Positions 42,370 to 53,281 of a stretch of 64,000 bases of DNA are shown here, in pieces; the stretch's first letter is position 1, and each line of letters opens with the position of its first letter. The stretch comes from Anthoceros angustus (lineage: Eukaryota > Streptophyta > Anthocerotopsida > Anthocerotales > Anthocerotaceae), in NCBI GenBank assembly GCA_010909165.1, contig MU008165.1, positions 124,001-188,000 on the forward strand, written 5' to 3'. Under the pieces are notes generated by a model. That model saw nothing but the letters and a program-made list of their open reading frames with translations. It was not told the DNA's origin and ran no database searches. The translations under genes and the position numbers were made by a program.

Positions 42370-43103
42370 GAATACAAGCATAACGTAGTCTAGTGTGCTC
42401 CTTTTGACAAAAGTTAGTCAACTTGTCCATGTCTAGGACAAATTCACAGGAGCCCAGTTGCTCTTGCAAATTTCTGTGATGTTTCCCTGTCACAGGCGGT
42501 GTGATTGCCTACTACCGGCCGTTTGTGTAGTTGCCGCCTCAACTTCTGTAAAGGAAGACCTGAAACATGTCACTAATTCCAATTCTAATCTCGCCGCAAA
42601 GCTTTGCTCCCTGCGAACGTGTGTTTCTGCTGCCTCTGTGAATAATGGGGCAAAGTGTATCATCTTGCAGCACCAAATGGCGGGAAAACCTTGCACCGGG
42701 GCTACGATCCAAATTGGGAACTTGGGTTCCACCTTCACCTTCCACGCATCGGAAACCAAGGGAATGTTGGACACGGCGGCAACTGTAAAAGCCTTTCTCG
42801 AGATCCTCCTGCAAGGTCAGCAACACTGCAACTTGATGATCATGAACTTCATTCTGAAGAAAATGTGGAAAGAGAGACAGTTCTTCGACTATTTTGCAGG
42901 TCTCCTGCTGGAACTGTGAAATGGTTATGTCAGATTCATGCTCCTCGAGAGAAGCCCAATTGCAACCACAAGCAAGCATATTCATCATAGATTTCCACAT
43001 AGAACGGCACTGTAAACGTGCTCACCCGGGAGCTCGTTCATGGGGAGGATAGCGTCCAACAGTGTAGCACCATCGCCCTCTCTGCAACCTACAGGTTCAG
43101 GGC
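42370..43103. other. Spacer before the PPR gene, unassigned open frames
   Basis: Both strands are open over 42458-43000. The minus-strand frame (43000-42539: MLACGCNWASLEEHESDITI, SLFPHFLQNEVHDHQVAVLL) and the plus-strand frame (42458-42919: KCIILQHQMAGKPCTGATIQ) each look partly protein-like. I cannot tell which, if either, is a gene. The last part must hold the PPR promoter and leader. Confidence 0.35.
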
Positions 43104-45821
43104 GTGCTGTTGCCCATGGCTGACTCAAGGTTAACAATAACTGTGGGAAGAGGTCCTGCGAGGTGTAGCACGTTGGCAGCCCGATTCTATAGGGTTGTGG
43201 TGGCTGGAACCGTGACCGAGCTATGCCATCAGGGCCATCTCGCTGAGGCTGTTGAGGCTTTGGGAATTCTGGTGCAGACAGACTGTTGCATCTCCAAGTC
43301 TTTGTTGTATACTGTCCTGAAGAAATGTGCAGTGGAGAAGGATCTTGTTCTGGGTCGCCGCGTCCATGGGTTAACGGTGAAAAAAGGGTGTCAATCGGAC
43401 ACTTTCCTGTGCAACCACATCCTGCGTATGTATGCTTCTCATGGCAGGTTGCAAGACGCGATGAATGTGTTCACCGTGGTTGCCCAACCAGATGCCTTCA
43501 TGTGGTCTTCCATCATTTCTGCTCATGTTAGACATGGGCAAGATAGGCGGGCCATAGAACTTTATCATCGGATGCGAATGTCCAGTGTGCAGCCAGATGG
43601 CCATGTATTTGTGGCAGCACTTCAGGCTTGTGCAAGGGGAGCAGACTTGACGTCTGGGCAGCAGGTGCATGCTGATGTCTTGAACAGTGGGGTTGAGCCT
43701 CATTTATGTGTCTGTAATGGCTTGGTGGATATGTATGCAAAGTGTGGCAGCTTGGAAAAGGCTCAAAGAGTGTTTGACGGACTTGGTCAGAAGGATGTGG
43801 TGACCTGGAATACCATGATAGCAGGGTATTCTCAGCAGGGCATGGGTCAGGAAGCCCTCCATCTGTACAGCGTGATGCAAGAAGACGGCAAGGCTGTACC
43901 TGATTCTGTGACATTTGCCTGCCTCCTGCAGGCATGTGCAAGTGTGGGAGCCGGAGCTTTGGAGAAGGGAAAGGAGCTTCATGCACAACTTGCAGAAGGA
44001 GGACATCAAGCCGATGTGTTTGTAGCAAGCAATTTGGTGAACATGTATGCGAAATGTGGCTGCTTGGAAGAGGCCCAGAGAGTGCATGATGAACTTGGCC
44101 AGAAAGCCGTGGTGACATGGAATGCCTTGATAGCGGGATATGCCCACAAGGGCATGGGCCAGGAAGCCCTTCGTGTGTACAGTGCTATGGAAGAGGGAGG
44201 TATCGCTGTACCTGATCCTGTAACATTTGTGTGCCTCCTGCAGGCATGTGCAAGCGTGGGCTTCACAGCTTTGGAGAAGGGAAGGCAGCTTCATGTGCAG
44301 ATTAGAGACCGAGGGTACCAAGCTAATGTGTTTGTAGCCAACAGTTTGGTAAACATGTACGCAAAGTGTGGCAGCCTCGAAGATGCGCAGAGAGAATTCG
44401 ACAGACTTGGTCAGAAAGATGTGGTGACTTGGAATGCCATGATAGCAGGGTATTCCCAGCATGGCATGGGCCAGGAAGCCCTTCATCTTCACAGTGCTAT
44501 GCAAGAGGGAGGGATTACTGTACCTGATTCTGTGACATTTGTGTGCCTCTTGCAGGCCTGTGCAAGTGTGGGCGTCCCAGCTTTGGAGACGGGGAAGCAG
44601 CTCCATGCGCAGATTAGAGGAGGAGGATATCAGGCTGATGTGTTTGTGGCCAGCAGTTTGGTAAACATGTATGCAAAGTGTGGCAGTCTAGAGGATGCTC
44701 AGAGAGTGTTTAACAAACTTGGTGAAAAGGATGCTGTGACATGGAATGCTATGATAGGAGGGTATTCCCAGGAGGGCATGGGCCAGGAAGCCCTTCTTGT
44801 TTACAGTGCTATGGTAGAAGAGGGCATCACTGCACCTAATTCCGTGACATTTGTGTGCCTCCTGCAGGCATGTGCAAATGTGGCAGCTTTGAGTTTGGGA
44901 AGGCAGCTACACGCCCAGATTGAAGAACAAGGGCTTCAAGCTGACTTTCTTTTAGCTGGCAGTTTGATCAACATGTATGGAAAATCAGGCAGCATGGCTG
45001 ACGCACAGCAGTTGTTTGATGCATTGCCCAAAAGAGACGTTGTGGCCTGGAGTGCATTGATCGCAGGCTACACCTGTCAAGGAGACACTGAATCAGTCTT
45101 TGACTTGGTTAAGACAATGACAACGGAAGGTATACCACCAGTGGGCATCACATTCCTTAGTGTGCTAACGGTATGCAGTCATGCAGGTCTAGTGACCAAG
45201 GGGAAAGAGTACTTTGAGGCTATGAGCAGAGAGTATGGCATCACTCCCACCGTGGAGCACTACACATGTATGGTAGATCTCCTGGGCCGTGCTGGACAAC
45301 TGGATGAGGCACTGGCTTTGGTGAGGGCAATGCCTGCACTTCCTAATGCTGCAGTTTGGCACACTCTGTTGGGTGCTTGTCAAAAGTGGAGCAATTTGGA
45401 AGTTGGACGCCATGCTTTTGAAGAAGCAGTGGAGCTGGACACGAAAAATGCCGCAGCATATGTGTTGATGTTGAACATATACACCAGTGTCCAGATGTGG
45501 GAGCAGGCAGAGCAGATCCAGGCCAGGAGAATAAAGATCAGGGCATGGAAGCAGCCAGGGCAAAGCTGGTGGACCGACATGGATGGCCTTGTGCATAGTT
45601 TTTCGGTTGGGGATAGCAGACATCGAGAGTCAAGCAAGGTTCAACTAGCCAGTTCCCTGCAAAGTGAAGAAAGATATGTTCCAAACGAGGACTCTCCGCT
45701 GGCACACACATTCGATGACAATTCCATACTAGCAAATCAAGGAGCTATGAACTTAACATACTTCCAGAACACATCGGTACTTCATACCGATCCGGCATCA
45801 AGTGTTATTTGTTGCGTGTAG
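43104..45821 (+). CDS. PLS-class pentatricopeptide repeat protein, E/E+ type, DYW lost
   Basis: Intronless, 905 codons. PPR units run from about residue 60 to 700 with the usual WNTMIAGYSQ, NGLVDMYAKCGSLEKAQRVF and SVTFACLLQACA signatures of P-L-S triplets, then an E region (HYTCMVDLLGRAGQLDEA, AAVWHTLLGACQ) and an E+-like end (PGQSWWTDMDGLVHSFSVGD). The DYW deaminase that normally follows is missing; about 60 unrelated residues end the protein. PLS proteins bind organellar RNA, mostly to specify C-to-U editing; without DYW this one would need a deaminase partner. The centre consists of near-identical repeats of about 104 residues. Met5 (MADSRLT) is an equally good start. No targeting peptide can be assigned by eye. 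Confidence 0.92.
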   Translation: MLLPMADSRLTITVGRGPARCSTLAARFYRVVVAGTVTELCHQGHLAEAVEALGILVQTDCCISKSLLYTVLKKCAVEKDLVLGRRVHGLTVKKGCQSDTFLCNHILRMYASHGRLQDAMNVFTVVAQPDAFMWSSIISAHVRHGQDRRAIELYHRMRMSSVQPDGHVFVAALQACARGADLTSGQQVHADVLNSGVEPHLCVCNGLVDMYAKCGSLEKAQRVFDGLGQKDVVTWNTMIAGYSQQGMGQEALHLYSVMQEDGKAVPDSVTFACLLQACASVGAGALEKGKELHAQLAEGGHQADVFVASNLVNMYAKCGCLEEAQRVHDELGQKAVVTWNALIAGYAHKGMGQEALRVYSAMEEGGIAVPDPVTFVCLLQACASVGFTALEKGRQLHVQIRDRGYQANVFVANSLVNMYAKCGSLEDAQREFDRLGQKDVVTWNAMIAGYSQHGMGQEALHLHSAMQEGGITVPDSVTFVCLLQACASVGVPALETGKQLHAQIRGGGYQADVFVASSLVNMYAKCGSLEDAQRVFNKLGEKDAVTWNAMIGGYSQEGMGQEALLVYSAMVEEGITAPNSVTFVCLLQACANVAALSLGRQLHAQIEEQGLQADFLLAGSLINMYGKSGSMADAQQLFDALPKRDVVAWSALIAGYTCQGDTESVFDLVKTMTTEGIPPVGITFLSVLTVCSHAGLVTKGKEYFEAMSREYGITPTVEHYTCMVDLLGRAGQLDEALALVRAMPALPNAAVWHTLLGACQKWSNLEVGRHAFEEAVELDTKNAAAYVLMLNIYTSVQMWEQAEQIQARRIKIRAWKQPGQSWWTDMDGLVHSFSVGDSRHRESSKVQLASSLQSEERYVPNEDSPLAHTFDDNSILANQGAMNLTYFQNTSVLHTDPASSVICCV

Positions 45822-46074
45822 TTACTTGTCAGTTCTCATCGAGGATATAAGTTGAAGTTGGATCCACAACGACCGACTTGGTAGATATACCCCCATTTAA
45901 TCTCAATGTCAGACCAAACCTATCCTTTGATATAAAACATATTTGTGCACTTGCATTTGCTCAGAAAGTTCAACTGGAGTGTAATCTGGGCTGAAGTCCA
46001 GAATCCCACTGAAATATAATGTATCAAAATGCTCTTGTTGCGAGGAGAGGATACTGCCGGAATACTTGAATCCC
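45822..46074. other. Convergent 3' spacer between PPR and ATP-citrate lyase
   Basis: The PPR gene (plus) and ACLA (minus) meet tail to tail. The 253 bp contain both 3' ends. Minus-strand frames at 45909-46114 are a frame-shifted shadow of the last ACLA exon. Confidence 0.6.
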
Positions 46075-48467
46075 TTATGCAGCGCTGGTAACATACGCAA
46101 TAGCCTCTTTGCATATGCAGGTCATACTTGACTCGGGTCCATACACCTGTGATGACGGTACACTTGCTTAGTCGTCAGGATGCCGTACCAGAAGAAGTTG
46201 ATACATTCAAGCTAATACAAACATAGGCACTTCAGGTTCTTGAGCTCGAGCTTGACGTACCTCAATCGGTATGCCAATTTCCGGGCCCAGTTGTCTCATA
46301 TGCTGCAAACCTTTCTGATAATTTGGACCACCTCTTCTCACATAGACAGCCATCTTGGCTGCGTTCAGCTGGTTTTGCTGTTTTCATCCACAAAGCATGT
46401 AAGCAAAGTTTAAGTTTGTCGATGGCAGCAGCACATATCTAGGACACACCCACCTTTTCTCTCAGAGCTTTGATTATCCCACCAAATGTGGCTGCCACGT
46501 CTGTGAAATTCGCTATACCGCCACCAACGAGGAGTGCCCTCTTCTTACCATCAGGATTGGCTGTAGCACACTGCCCACTATACACTGATGAGCAACAGGA
46601 TCTTTTACTTGGCGAGGAAGCAGCAAGGATATTTCAGCTTACGTCAATCAGAGCTCGTGCATACTGCAGCGTTTCCTCTGCATTAGGAGCCCCACTGTAC
46701 TCTGCATAGTTGCCGAGTTCATGTGCATAGCCCAAATCTCCAACCTGTAACCAGACGTAGGTGGATGAGGTGAGGCAGGTAGGCAAACAGAAAAGACAGG
46801 CAGACAGAAGTATCCTACACAGGGCCCAGGTGCCCTCAGTTTTCTTACAGTGTCTGCGTAGATCACACTTGCGCCACCTCCTGCGACCATTGTCCAAATG
46901 TGTCCTTTAGGATTTAAGATGGTGAGTTTCAGAGAGGCGCCAGTCTGTGTACAAGCAAGCGGATGGAGCCTCAGTTTTCTCCAGGTTGAAAGCGGAAGCA
47001 GGAAGAGATGAAAAAACTAAGACATACCTTCTCATCCATCCTGTGGATCTTATCTTCCGCTGCAGTCATTGTCCTACCGAAAGGTAAGGGAAATTCAACA
47101 TTACCCCACCTGTATGTCAATTCAAGGGGAACCACCTCTTAAACCCGTGGGGTCGTTGTAAATTGCCACAAAACCTCAAAAAAAAAAAGGGTTGAGAAGT
47201 ACTTTTGGTAGTTCTTGAAAGCAGCAGTGTCATCCAGCTCTCCACGCATGTCAAGAGGATAGGGTTGCCCATTCACCAGTGTGAATGGGTTCATTTCGAT
47301 GAGTGTAAAATCCACATCTGCCAGCAAGAACCAGGACTCCAACCCTGAGCAGATACTAGAAGCTGTAAATTGCGAAAAAGACAGCATTGGAAGTATGGCA
47401 AACAGCTGCATACCAATGAACACACTGAACACAGCTCGAATGAAATTTTCAATGACAGGGCGAATCTGCACAGGATCGAATCTCAAAGCCAATCTCACGA
47501 CAAAGCAACTTAAGGGAAGCATCACTCAAAGTCCTCCTCCTCACACTTGATCCCACTCAACCAAAGCCAAATACCTCCAATCCCAGGGTAGCAATGAGAG
47601 GCGCGCAGAGTTCTGAGGTCAAGGATTGCTCTGTTGGGACAAACACAGTTTTCACCTTTCGCCACACAAAAGAGGAACAAGAAAGATCAGATATATTGGC
47701 GTCTCTCACTTATCACCACAACAGACTTCCATCAGGCCACTCACCTTGTCCCAGTTGTCCTCAATCTCAATTCCTCCACATTCTGAGAAGCTTATTTCTG
47801 CTCCCAGCCGGTCTGAGGTGATGGACAGATAATACTCATCTTCATGTGGCACAAAGGGTTCCACAATGAATGTGGTGATGGGTCCCTTGGAGCCACCCAT
47901 CTCAACCTGGATAACAAGCATGTCAGGATCCTGTCGCCCCACTTCCGAACCCCTCTCCTCCAAGCATAAGTAGCAAGCAAGTCCAATGCAGCAAACCCGC
48001 TTGCAGCAACGATGGGCACACCCACCTCCTTCCCCAGCCTCTCCTTCACAAAATTCTCCACACCCGCCAAATCCAGGTTCAGAGCAACCTGCACACAGCA
48101 TTGTCCATCAGCAACAAGTTTTCACACACTCTGCAAGACCCTGATCACCACGGTCCACGACATGCAAAGAACTCACCAAGCCACTTTTCCCTCGCTTCCC
48201 AAACAGCATATCCGGCTTCACCACAAGCCTGGTGGTATTGAGCCATGCTTCCTTGTCCGCCAATTCCAGGAAATCCGTGGCCTGAGTGACCTGTACTGCC
48301 ACAGCGAGCTCCATCAGCGTAACTCCCAACCTCCTCCGGAACTGACCTGCTGCAACGCATTGTCATACCTGGGCGGATTTGAAGTCGAGAGAAACTCCTG
48401 CCAGGCGCTTCAGTTGCTCCTTCAAGATGCGCTTCGAGTCGTACTCTCTGATCTTCTTCCTGGCCAT
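46075..48467 (-). CDS. ACLA: ATP-citrate lyase subunit A
   Basis: Thirteen exons: 48467-48369, 48290-48177, 48088-48026, 47906-47745, 47655-47575, 47465-47414, 47317-47203, 47109-47028, 46944-46849, 46744-46643, 46570-46454, 46377-46261, 46146-46075. The CDS is 1272 bp, 423 aa, the same length as the angiosperm A subunit. It begins [23 protein letters not shown]-grasp parts: [72 protein letters not shown]. CoA-binding part: [67 protein letters not shown]. With the B subunit it makes cytosolic acetyl-CoA from citrate and CoA using ATP, feeding fatty-acid elongation and isoprenoids. It is divergently paired with the DJ-1-like gene. A fragment of its 5' end lies at 18945-19330. Confidence 0.97.
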
Positions 48468-48953
48468 CTTGACCGTATCCCGCTGATGGGCGACCGAGGC
48501 CTGATCAGGAGCTTCCAACAAGGCGCCTTCTTGAATTCAACCCCAAAGCATACGCATTGCGATACAGGCATCCAGTCAGCCAACCAGCCAAACAGACAGA
48601 CCTCGAGGCAGATCGCTCTTGAGCAGCACAAGGACGGAATTCCTGAACCAGACCAGCAGAACCGGGCAGATGCAGCAGATCGCTTCCTCTACGTATGTAT
48701 AATGGAGCTCAATCCGGCCACTATCACCACTGCAGGAGGTTGTTATCAAACCCAAGGTGAAAAGGTCGAGCACGTTTTCTGTGTGACCAGGTAAAGTGGG
48801 TTGTTTAGAAGGACAGCAAACAGGGATTAGGCTTGCGTTTGTCAGGCGTCGACGTGGACCCGCCACGCAGTTCGCCTGGTGCAGGGTTGGCCATAGATCA
48901 TCTGGTGGGTAGTCATTAGTGTCACCTTTTACCAGCGTTGCAGGAATTGCAGG
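48468..48953. promoter_or_regulatory. Divergent promoter of ACLA and DJ-1-like genes
   Basis: 486 bp separate the two ATGs, so both 5' UTRs and both promoters must fit here. No TATA box is obvious. The plus-strand frame at 48012-48794 is antisense to ACLA exons and is not a gene. Most of the ACLA-side half was also copied to 18945. Confidence 0.65.
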
Positions 48954-50559
48954 ATGGCTGCGTCTAAGTCGGTGCTCCTCATTGCCGGTGACTATGTCGA
49001 GGATTATGAGGTCAAGCGTCTATGGACTCTGTGCCCACCATCCTTTGCATGCGAGCCTGGCTTCGTGGGATGGAGCTTTTCCAGCTCTCTGTATGACATG
49101 CATGCTGCTCAGGAGCAGCATGATGTTAGGTTGGGCAGCGATCTCTCAAGGCTGTTGGGTGTGTGCAGGTCATGGTTCCCTTTCAGACGTTGCAGGCTGT
49201 TGGTGTGAAGGTGGATGCCATCTGTCCTGGCAAGGCAGCTGGGGATACGGTGGCCACAGCTGTGCACGACTTTGTTGGGTACCAGGTGCCTGCTTCTGCT
49301 TCTCGTGGTTGCTGTTTCTACGGTGTCCCTTCAATCCTGCTGGGATGGATGGATGGCTGGATTGGATGACTGGCATGAGGAATTGCAGACCTACTCGGAG
49401 TCGAAGGGCCACAACTTTGCTCTTAACAAATCGTTCGAGGATGCGAATCCTGAGGCCTATGATGGGCTGCTGATACCGGGGGGGCGTGCTCCCGAGTACC
49501 TTTCCTTGGACCAGAATGTGCTGAACATCGTGAAGAACTTTGCAGCTGCGGATAAGCCCATCGCCTCCATCTGCCATGGGCAGCTGATTCTTGCTGCTGC
49601 AGGTGTTTTGAAAGGAAAGAAATGCACCGCATATCCTGCAGTCAAGCCGGTGGTTGAGCTTGCAGGGGGGAAGTGGTTGGATCCACAGCCCATCTCCGCA
49701 GCCTTCGCGGACCACAAGCTGGTGACAGCAGCAGCCTGGCCGGGACACCCGGACTGGCTCAGGTTGTTTGTGGAGACTCTCGGGGGGAAGATCATCGGAG
49801 GGCCCAAGACCATCCTGATGATAGTCGGGGTAAGGCATCCATGCCTTACCCATGTCCACCATGCAACTTGATGTCTGCATTGCATCCAACTTTTGACTCT
49901 GTCGTGCCTCTCTGTATCCAGGACTATGTGGAGGACTACGAAGCCATGGTGCCATTCCAGGCTCTGCAAACCGTGGGTTGCACAGTGGATGCTGTGTGCC
50001 CAGGAAAGCAGAAAGGGGACAAGGTTGCCACAGCCATCCACGACTTCGAAGGTGCACAGACATACAGTGAGAAGCCAGGCCACAACTTCCAGCTCACCGC
50101 CACCTTCGATGATGTTAACCCTGAAGCCTACGATGCACTGGTGGTTCCTGGAGGCCGTGCCCCTGAGTACCTGGCACTGAATGAAAAGGTTCTACAAATA
50201 GTCCGCGAGTTCAATGAAGCCCGCAAGCCTATTGCGTCCCTCTGCCATGGACCCCAGATCCTTGCTGCTGCGCACGTGCTTAAGGTAATCAGTTAGCTTG
50301 TGTGTTGGACAGACATGTTTGTCTGTAGTTTCCTTCTTTCAAGGTTTGGTCCCTCGTTTGGGTTTTGCAGGGAAAGAAGTGCACAGCTTACCCTGCTGTG
50401 AAACCTGTAGTAGGGCTTGCAGGAGCAGAGTGGCTGGAGCCAGAACCCATTTCCAAGTGCTTCACTGATGGGAATCTGGTAACTGGACCTGCATGGCCTG
50501 CCCATCCAGAATTCGTAGCCCAGTTGATGGCTCTGCTGGGTGTAAAGGTGTCATTCTAG
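48954..50559 (+). CDS. DJ1D: DJ-1/PfpI family protein, two tandem domains (DJ-1D-like)
   Basis: Five exons: 48954-49010, 49169-49285, 49389-49829, 49922-50284, 50371-50559; 1167 bp, 388 aa. Two DJ-1 domains of about 190 residues repeat the same features: [20 protein letters not shown] / [30 protein letters not shown] / [10 protein letters not shown], and the nucleophile elbow [16 protein letters not shown] / [16 protein letters not shown] with the reactive Cys in both. The catalytic Glu (E of VEDYE) is also in both. Plant two-domain DJ-1D proteins act as glutathione-independent glyoxalases and detoxify methylglyoxal. The second domain starts exactly at an exon border (exon 4), consistent with exon duplication. 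Confidence 0.95.
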
Positions 50560-50800
50560 AAACAGCTCGGCCTCTCCAAATACTTAACTGTTTAATCTTG
50601 TCACCTAGTAAAGGTGTTGGGGATTGGTTATCCCACTTTGTCCTCTTTCCATGTGCCTTGCCCATTTTGGCAGGTGAGGGCGTGCCTCTGGTTCTTGCCC
50701 AAGCGTGCTCACCGTCAGTCCCGTATATTTATTTAAACCTGTATTACTTGAAGAGAATATAGAAGTAAGTAAAAAACGAAGCTAAAAGAAACGGCGGATG
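50560..50800. other. 3' flank of the DJ-1-like gene
   Basis: Short spacer with no gene. It should hold the 3' UTR; a TTATTTAAACC stretch near 50730 is the only AT-rich signal. Confidence 0.5.
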
Positions 50801-51115
50801 TTCCTGCCGCTGCGATCGATGTCCCCGCCCTCGCCGTGCAGCCGGGGCAGGGTCATCGAGCAATCGCCATTTACACCTAGAGACGCAAAAACTTTAAGGT
50901 CTTTTTTGACTTTTGCTTTTTTTTTCTCTCATCTCAAATCGTTTTTGTTTTTTTAGTTCGGACGTGCGGATGTGTAATCCGCTTTTTATCTCTTTAACGC
51001 TGTACTATCTCTGTCCTATGATTGGTCCTTTCATCCTTAGCGGACATAATTAAAGTCCTATGATTGTCCTTCCATCCTTAGCAGACATAAATAAAGTTGT
51101 TGTTGTTATTGTTGT
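50801..51115 (+). mobile_element. LINE-like 3' end with (TTG)n tail
   Basis: A T-rich stretch, then a doubled motif CCTATGATTGGTCCTTTCAT / CCTATGATTGTCCTTCCATC at about 51017 and 51057, then GACATAAATAAAG followed by TTGTTGTTGTTATTGTTGTTG at 51094-51114. AATAAA plus a short microsatellite tail is typical of a non-LTR element end. The 5' limit is unclear and no reverse transcriptase is present. Confidence 0.5.
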
Positions 51116-51280
51116 TGATGGTAGATAGCGAATCTGCATCGAAATGTCAAAGTTAAGCGACCTGGCAAGTTGTTCAAGTCCTTGATGGGGTTCTTGCTAA
51201 AAATGTTTTGCTTGATCATTCATATTCCTTCGTCCCCTCCTTTGTATGCTTATGGAGATAAGGTCCCAACTAGGGTGCGG

Positions 51281-51600
51281 AAACCAGGAACCATGCGGCA
51301 TAGATGAGAACCCATGAACCATGCGGCATAGATGAGAACCCATGAACCATGCGGCATAGATGAGAACCTAGGAACCGTGCGGCATAGACGAGAACCCAGG
51401 AACCATGCGGCATAGATGAGAACCCAAGAACCATGTGGCATAGATAAGAACTAGGAACCATGCAGCATAGATGGAACCCAGGAACCATGCAGCATAGATA
51501 AGAACTAGGAACCATATGGCATAGATGAGAACCCAGGAACTATGCGGCATAGATGAGAACCTAAGAACTATGCATCATAGATGAGAACCACGCGGTACTA
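51281..51600. repeat. About 28-bp satellite, eleven copies
   Basis: The unit is GAACCATGCGGCATAGATGA plus GAACCCAG. Units of 26-29 bp vary by point changes (GCGG/GCAG/GTGG, GATGAG/GATAAG). Because units are not multiples of three and have few stops on the minus strand, long false frames (51250-51550) appear. Confidence 0.95.
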
Positions 51601-53281
51601 TTAAGGTCTATCAGCTCGAAAGCCGAGCGGAAGTTTTGTGGTTCTCGTGTTCCATGCATCCCAGTGTCCCAACGGATGATGATGTGGCACTCTTGATCGT
51701 ACGAGCTAGCATTAATGGCCATCGGGTATCGATTTACAAGCAATCCACTGAATTATTATCTCGGTTCATTTTGATCCTCTCACTACACTTCCTTGGCATT
51801 GTTTGCGCACATTTAAACCATCGATTTACAAGCAATCCACTAAGCTATCTCGGTTCATTTTGATCCTCTCACTACATTTCCTCGGCGTTGTTTGCGCACC
51901 TTTGAACCGCTTGCGATGGGATTCCAAACTTCAGCCTCCCGGTATGCAGGCAATGCGGGGTGGGGAGGCCATAGTCTAAGCTCGTGATATGGATTCAAAG
52001 TTTCAGGGTTCCGATGCTCATGCGATGCGGGTAGGAAAGACATGGTGAAAGCTCATGATGTGGATTCAAATCTATTGGCTCTAGGTGTGCGTGTGATTCA
52101 AATTCGGTGGAGAAGCCGTGGTCTAAGCCTGTGATGTGGGATGTGCAGGCTATAGTTTGCAATGGCGCCTATTTGAAGGATGTGAGATAGGCAAACAAAA
52201 AATTATCTACTGCACACTAGAAATCGTGATTCTTTCTATCTACCTAGACAATGCGGGTGAATATGGTGCTAAAAAATGCTCATCAATTTGATAGTGCAGG
52301 GTAGCATGGTGCGTACATGCTGCGAAGATGTTCCTAGTTTGTAATGTGACTACTTGGAACCTTCTTTTTGGCTTTTGACTGCATAGTCCACCTTGTAGCT
52401 GTGTTCCTTGACCACTTCTTTTTGATTTGTGTGATTCGCAAAAAGCATGTTTCAGTCTTCCGGAGTTCTTGTAATCACATGGATCCTGTGAGAAGACTCG
52501 CGACTGTTGCAACTCTTGCTCTATTGCTACCAAGCTTTCTATTTTTCGTATGATTTAGTCCTCTATTCCAATAATATGATTATATAGCTCAGGTCACTTC
52601 TCAGCCATTCTTTGAATCTTTCAAAGCTGGTTATATAAGATTTGTTCCTTAGATCTTTTTCCAAAGCTTTGGATGTCACCTTCTGTGTGAGTGGAGGATC
52701 CTTTGGCAATCCATAAGCCCGGATGTAGGATGACCCTGGGTACATCACAATTAACCAATCGGCTCCCTGATACAGCCTCATGTGTATGTTCCCACGCTAG
52801 GGTTATATGTTTTTTGATAATTTGTTGTGTCGGAGTAAATTGATGGAGTAAGTGTGACCTTCACTTCATACCTGCAAATAAAATTCACTCGTAGCTTGTA
52901 GGCAATTACAAATTGGCCCTTACGTGCGCATCTTTTAATTCATACATCACTTCACAATCATGCTTCAAGTTCAAAAGGAACACAGGTTTGTATTTAGTAG
53001 ACATCATAGTACGTGGCTCTGGCCAAGAATTGCTGGACAATCAAGGTGGCAAGGCACAATACAGTGATTAGCTGCTAGGAAGTGGGGATGAGACATGGCA
53101 CATCAAAGATTATTGTCAAGCTTGTTCTAGGTAATTGCCAGGTGAAGGCGATCTTAAAGTAAGTTAGCAAAAGGACATTATGCTAGCTATCCATTTTGCT
53201 GTACGTCATTAATGTAGCAATTAATTTAGATTAAGTAATGACCTATTGTAGGCCATTTCCCGTTGAGACATTATGCTTGGC
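51601..53281. other. Intergenic with small duplications, no gene assigned
   Basis: At 51735-51905 about 90 bp are duplicated (ATCCACTGAATTATTATCTC / ATCCACTAAGCTATCTC, both followed by GGTTCATTTTGATCCTCTCA). 51910-52140 has degenerate GTGGATTCAAA-type repeats. The minus-strand frame 52781-52563 (MRLYQGADWLIVMYPGSSYI, KALEKDLRNKSYITSFERF) is protein-like but unassigned. 52800-53280 shows nothing definite. Confidence 0.45.

Noticed and set aside
41604-42493. Long minus-strand ORFs (212 and 292 aa) rich in Ser, Leu and Phe
   Set aside because: They are the antisense of the K/E/G repeat; low complexity keeps several frames open.
43371-45735. Minus-strand ORFs of 144-300 aa under the PPR gene
   Set aside because: Antisense shadows of the 905-codon PPR frame.
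48012-48794. Plus-strand ORF of 260 aa
   Set aside because: Antisense to ACLA exons 1-3 and the divergent promoter, with no recognised domain.
49170-50083. Minus-strand ORFs of 208 and 297 aa
   Set aside because: Antisense to the DJ-1-like exons, which have full family motifs on the plus strand.
51250-51743. Minus-strand ORFs with repeated PHGSWVLIYAAWF
   Set aside because: Created by the 28-bp satellite.
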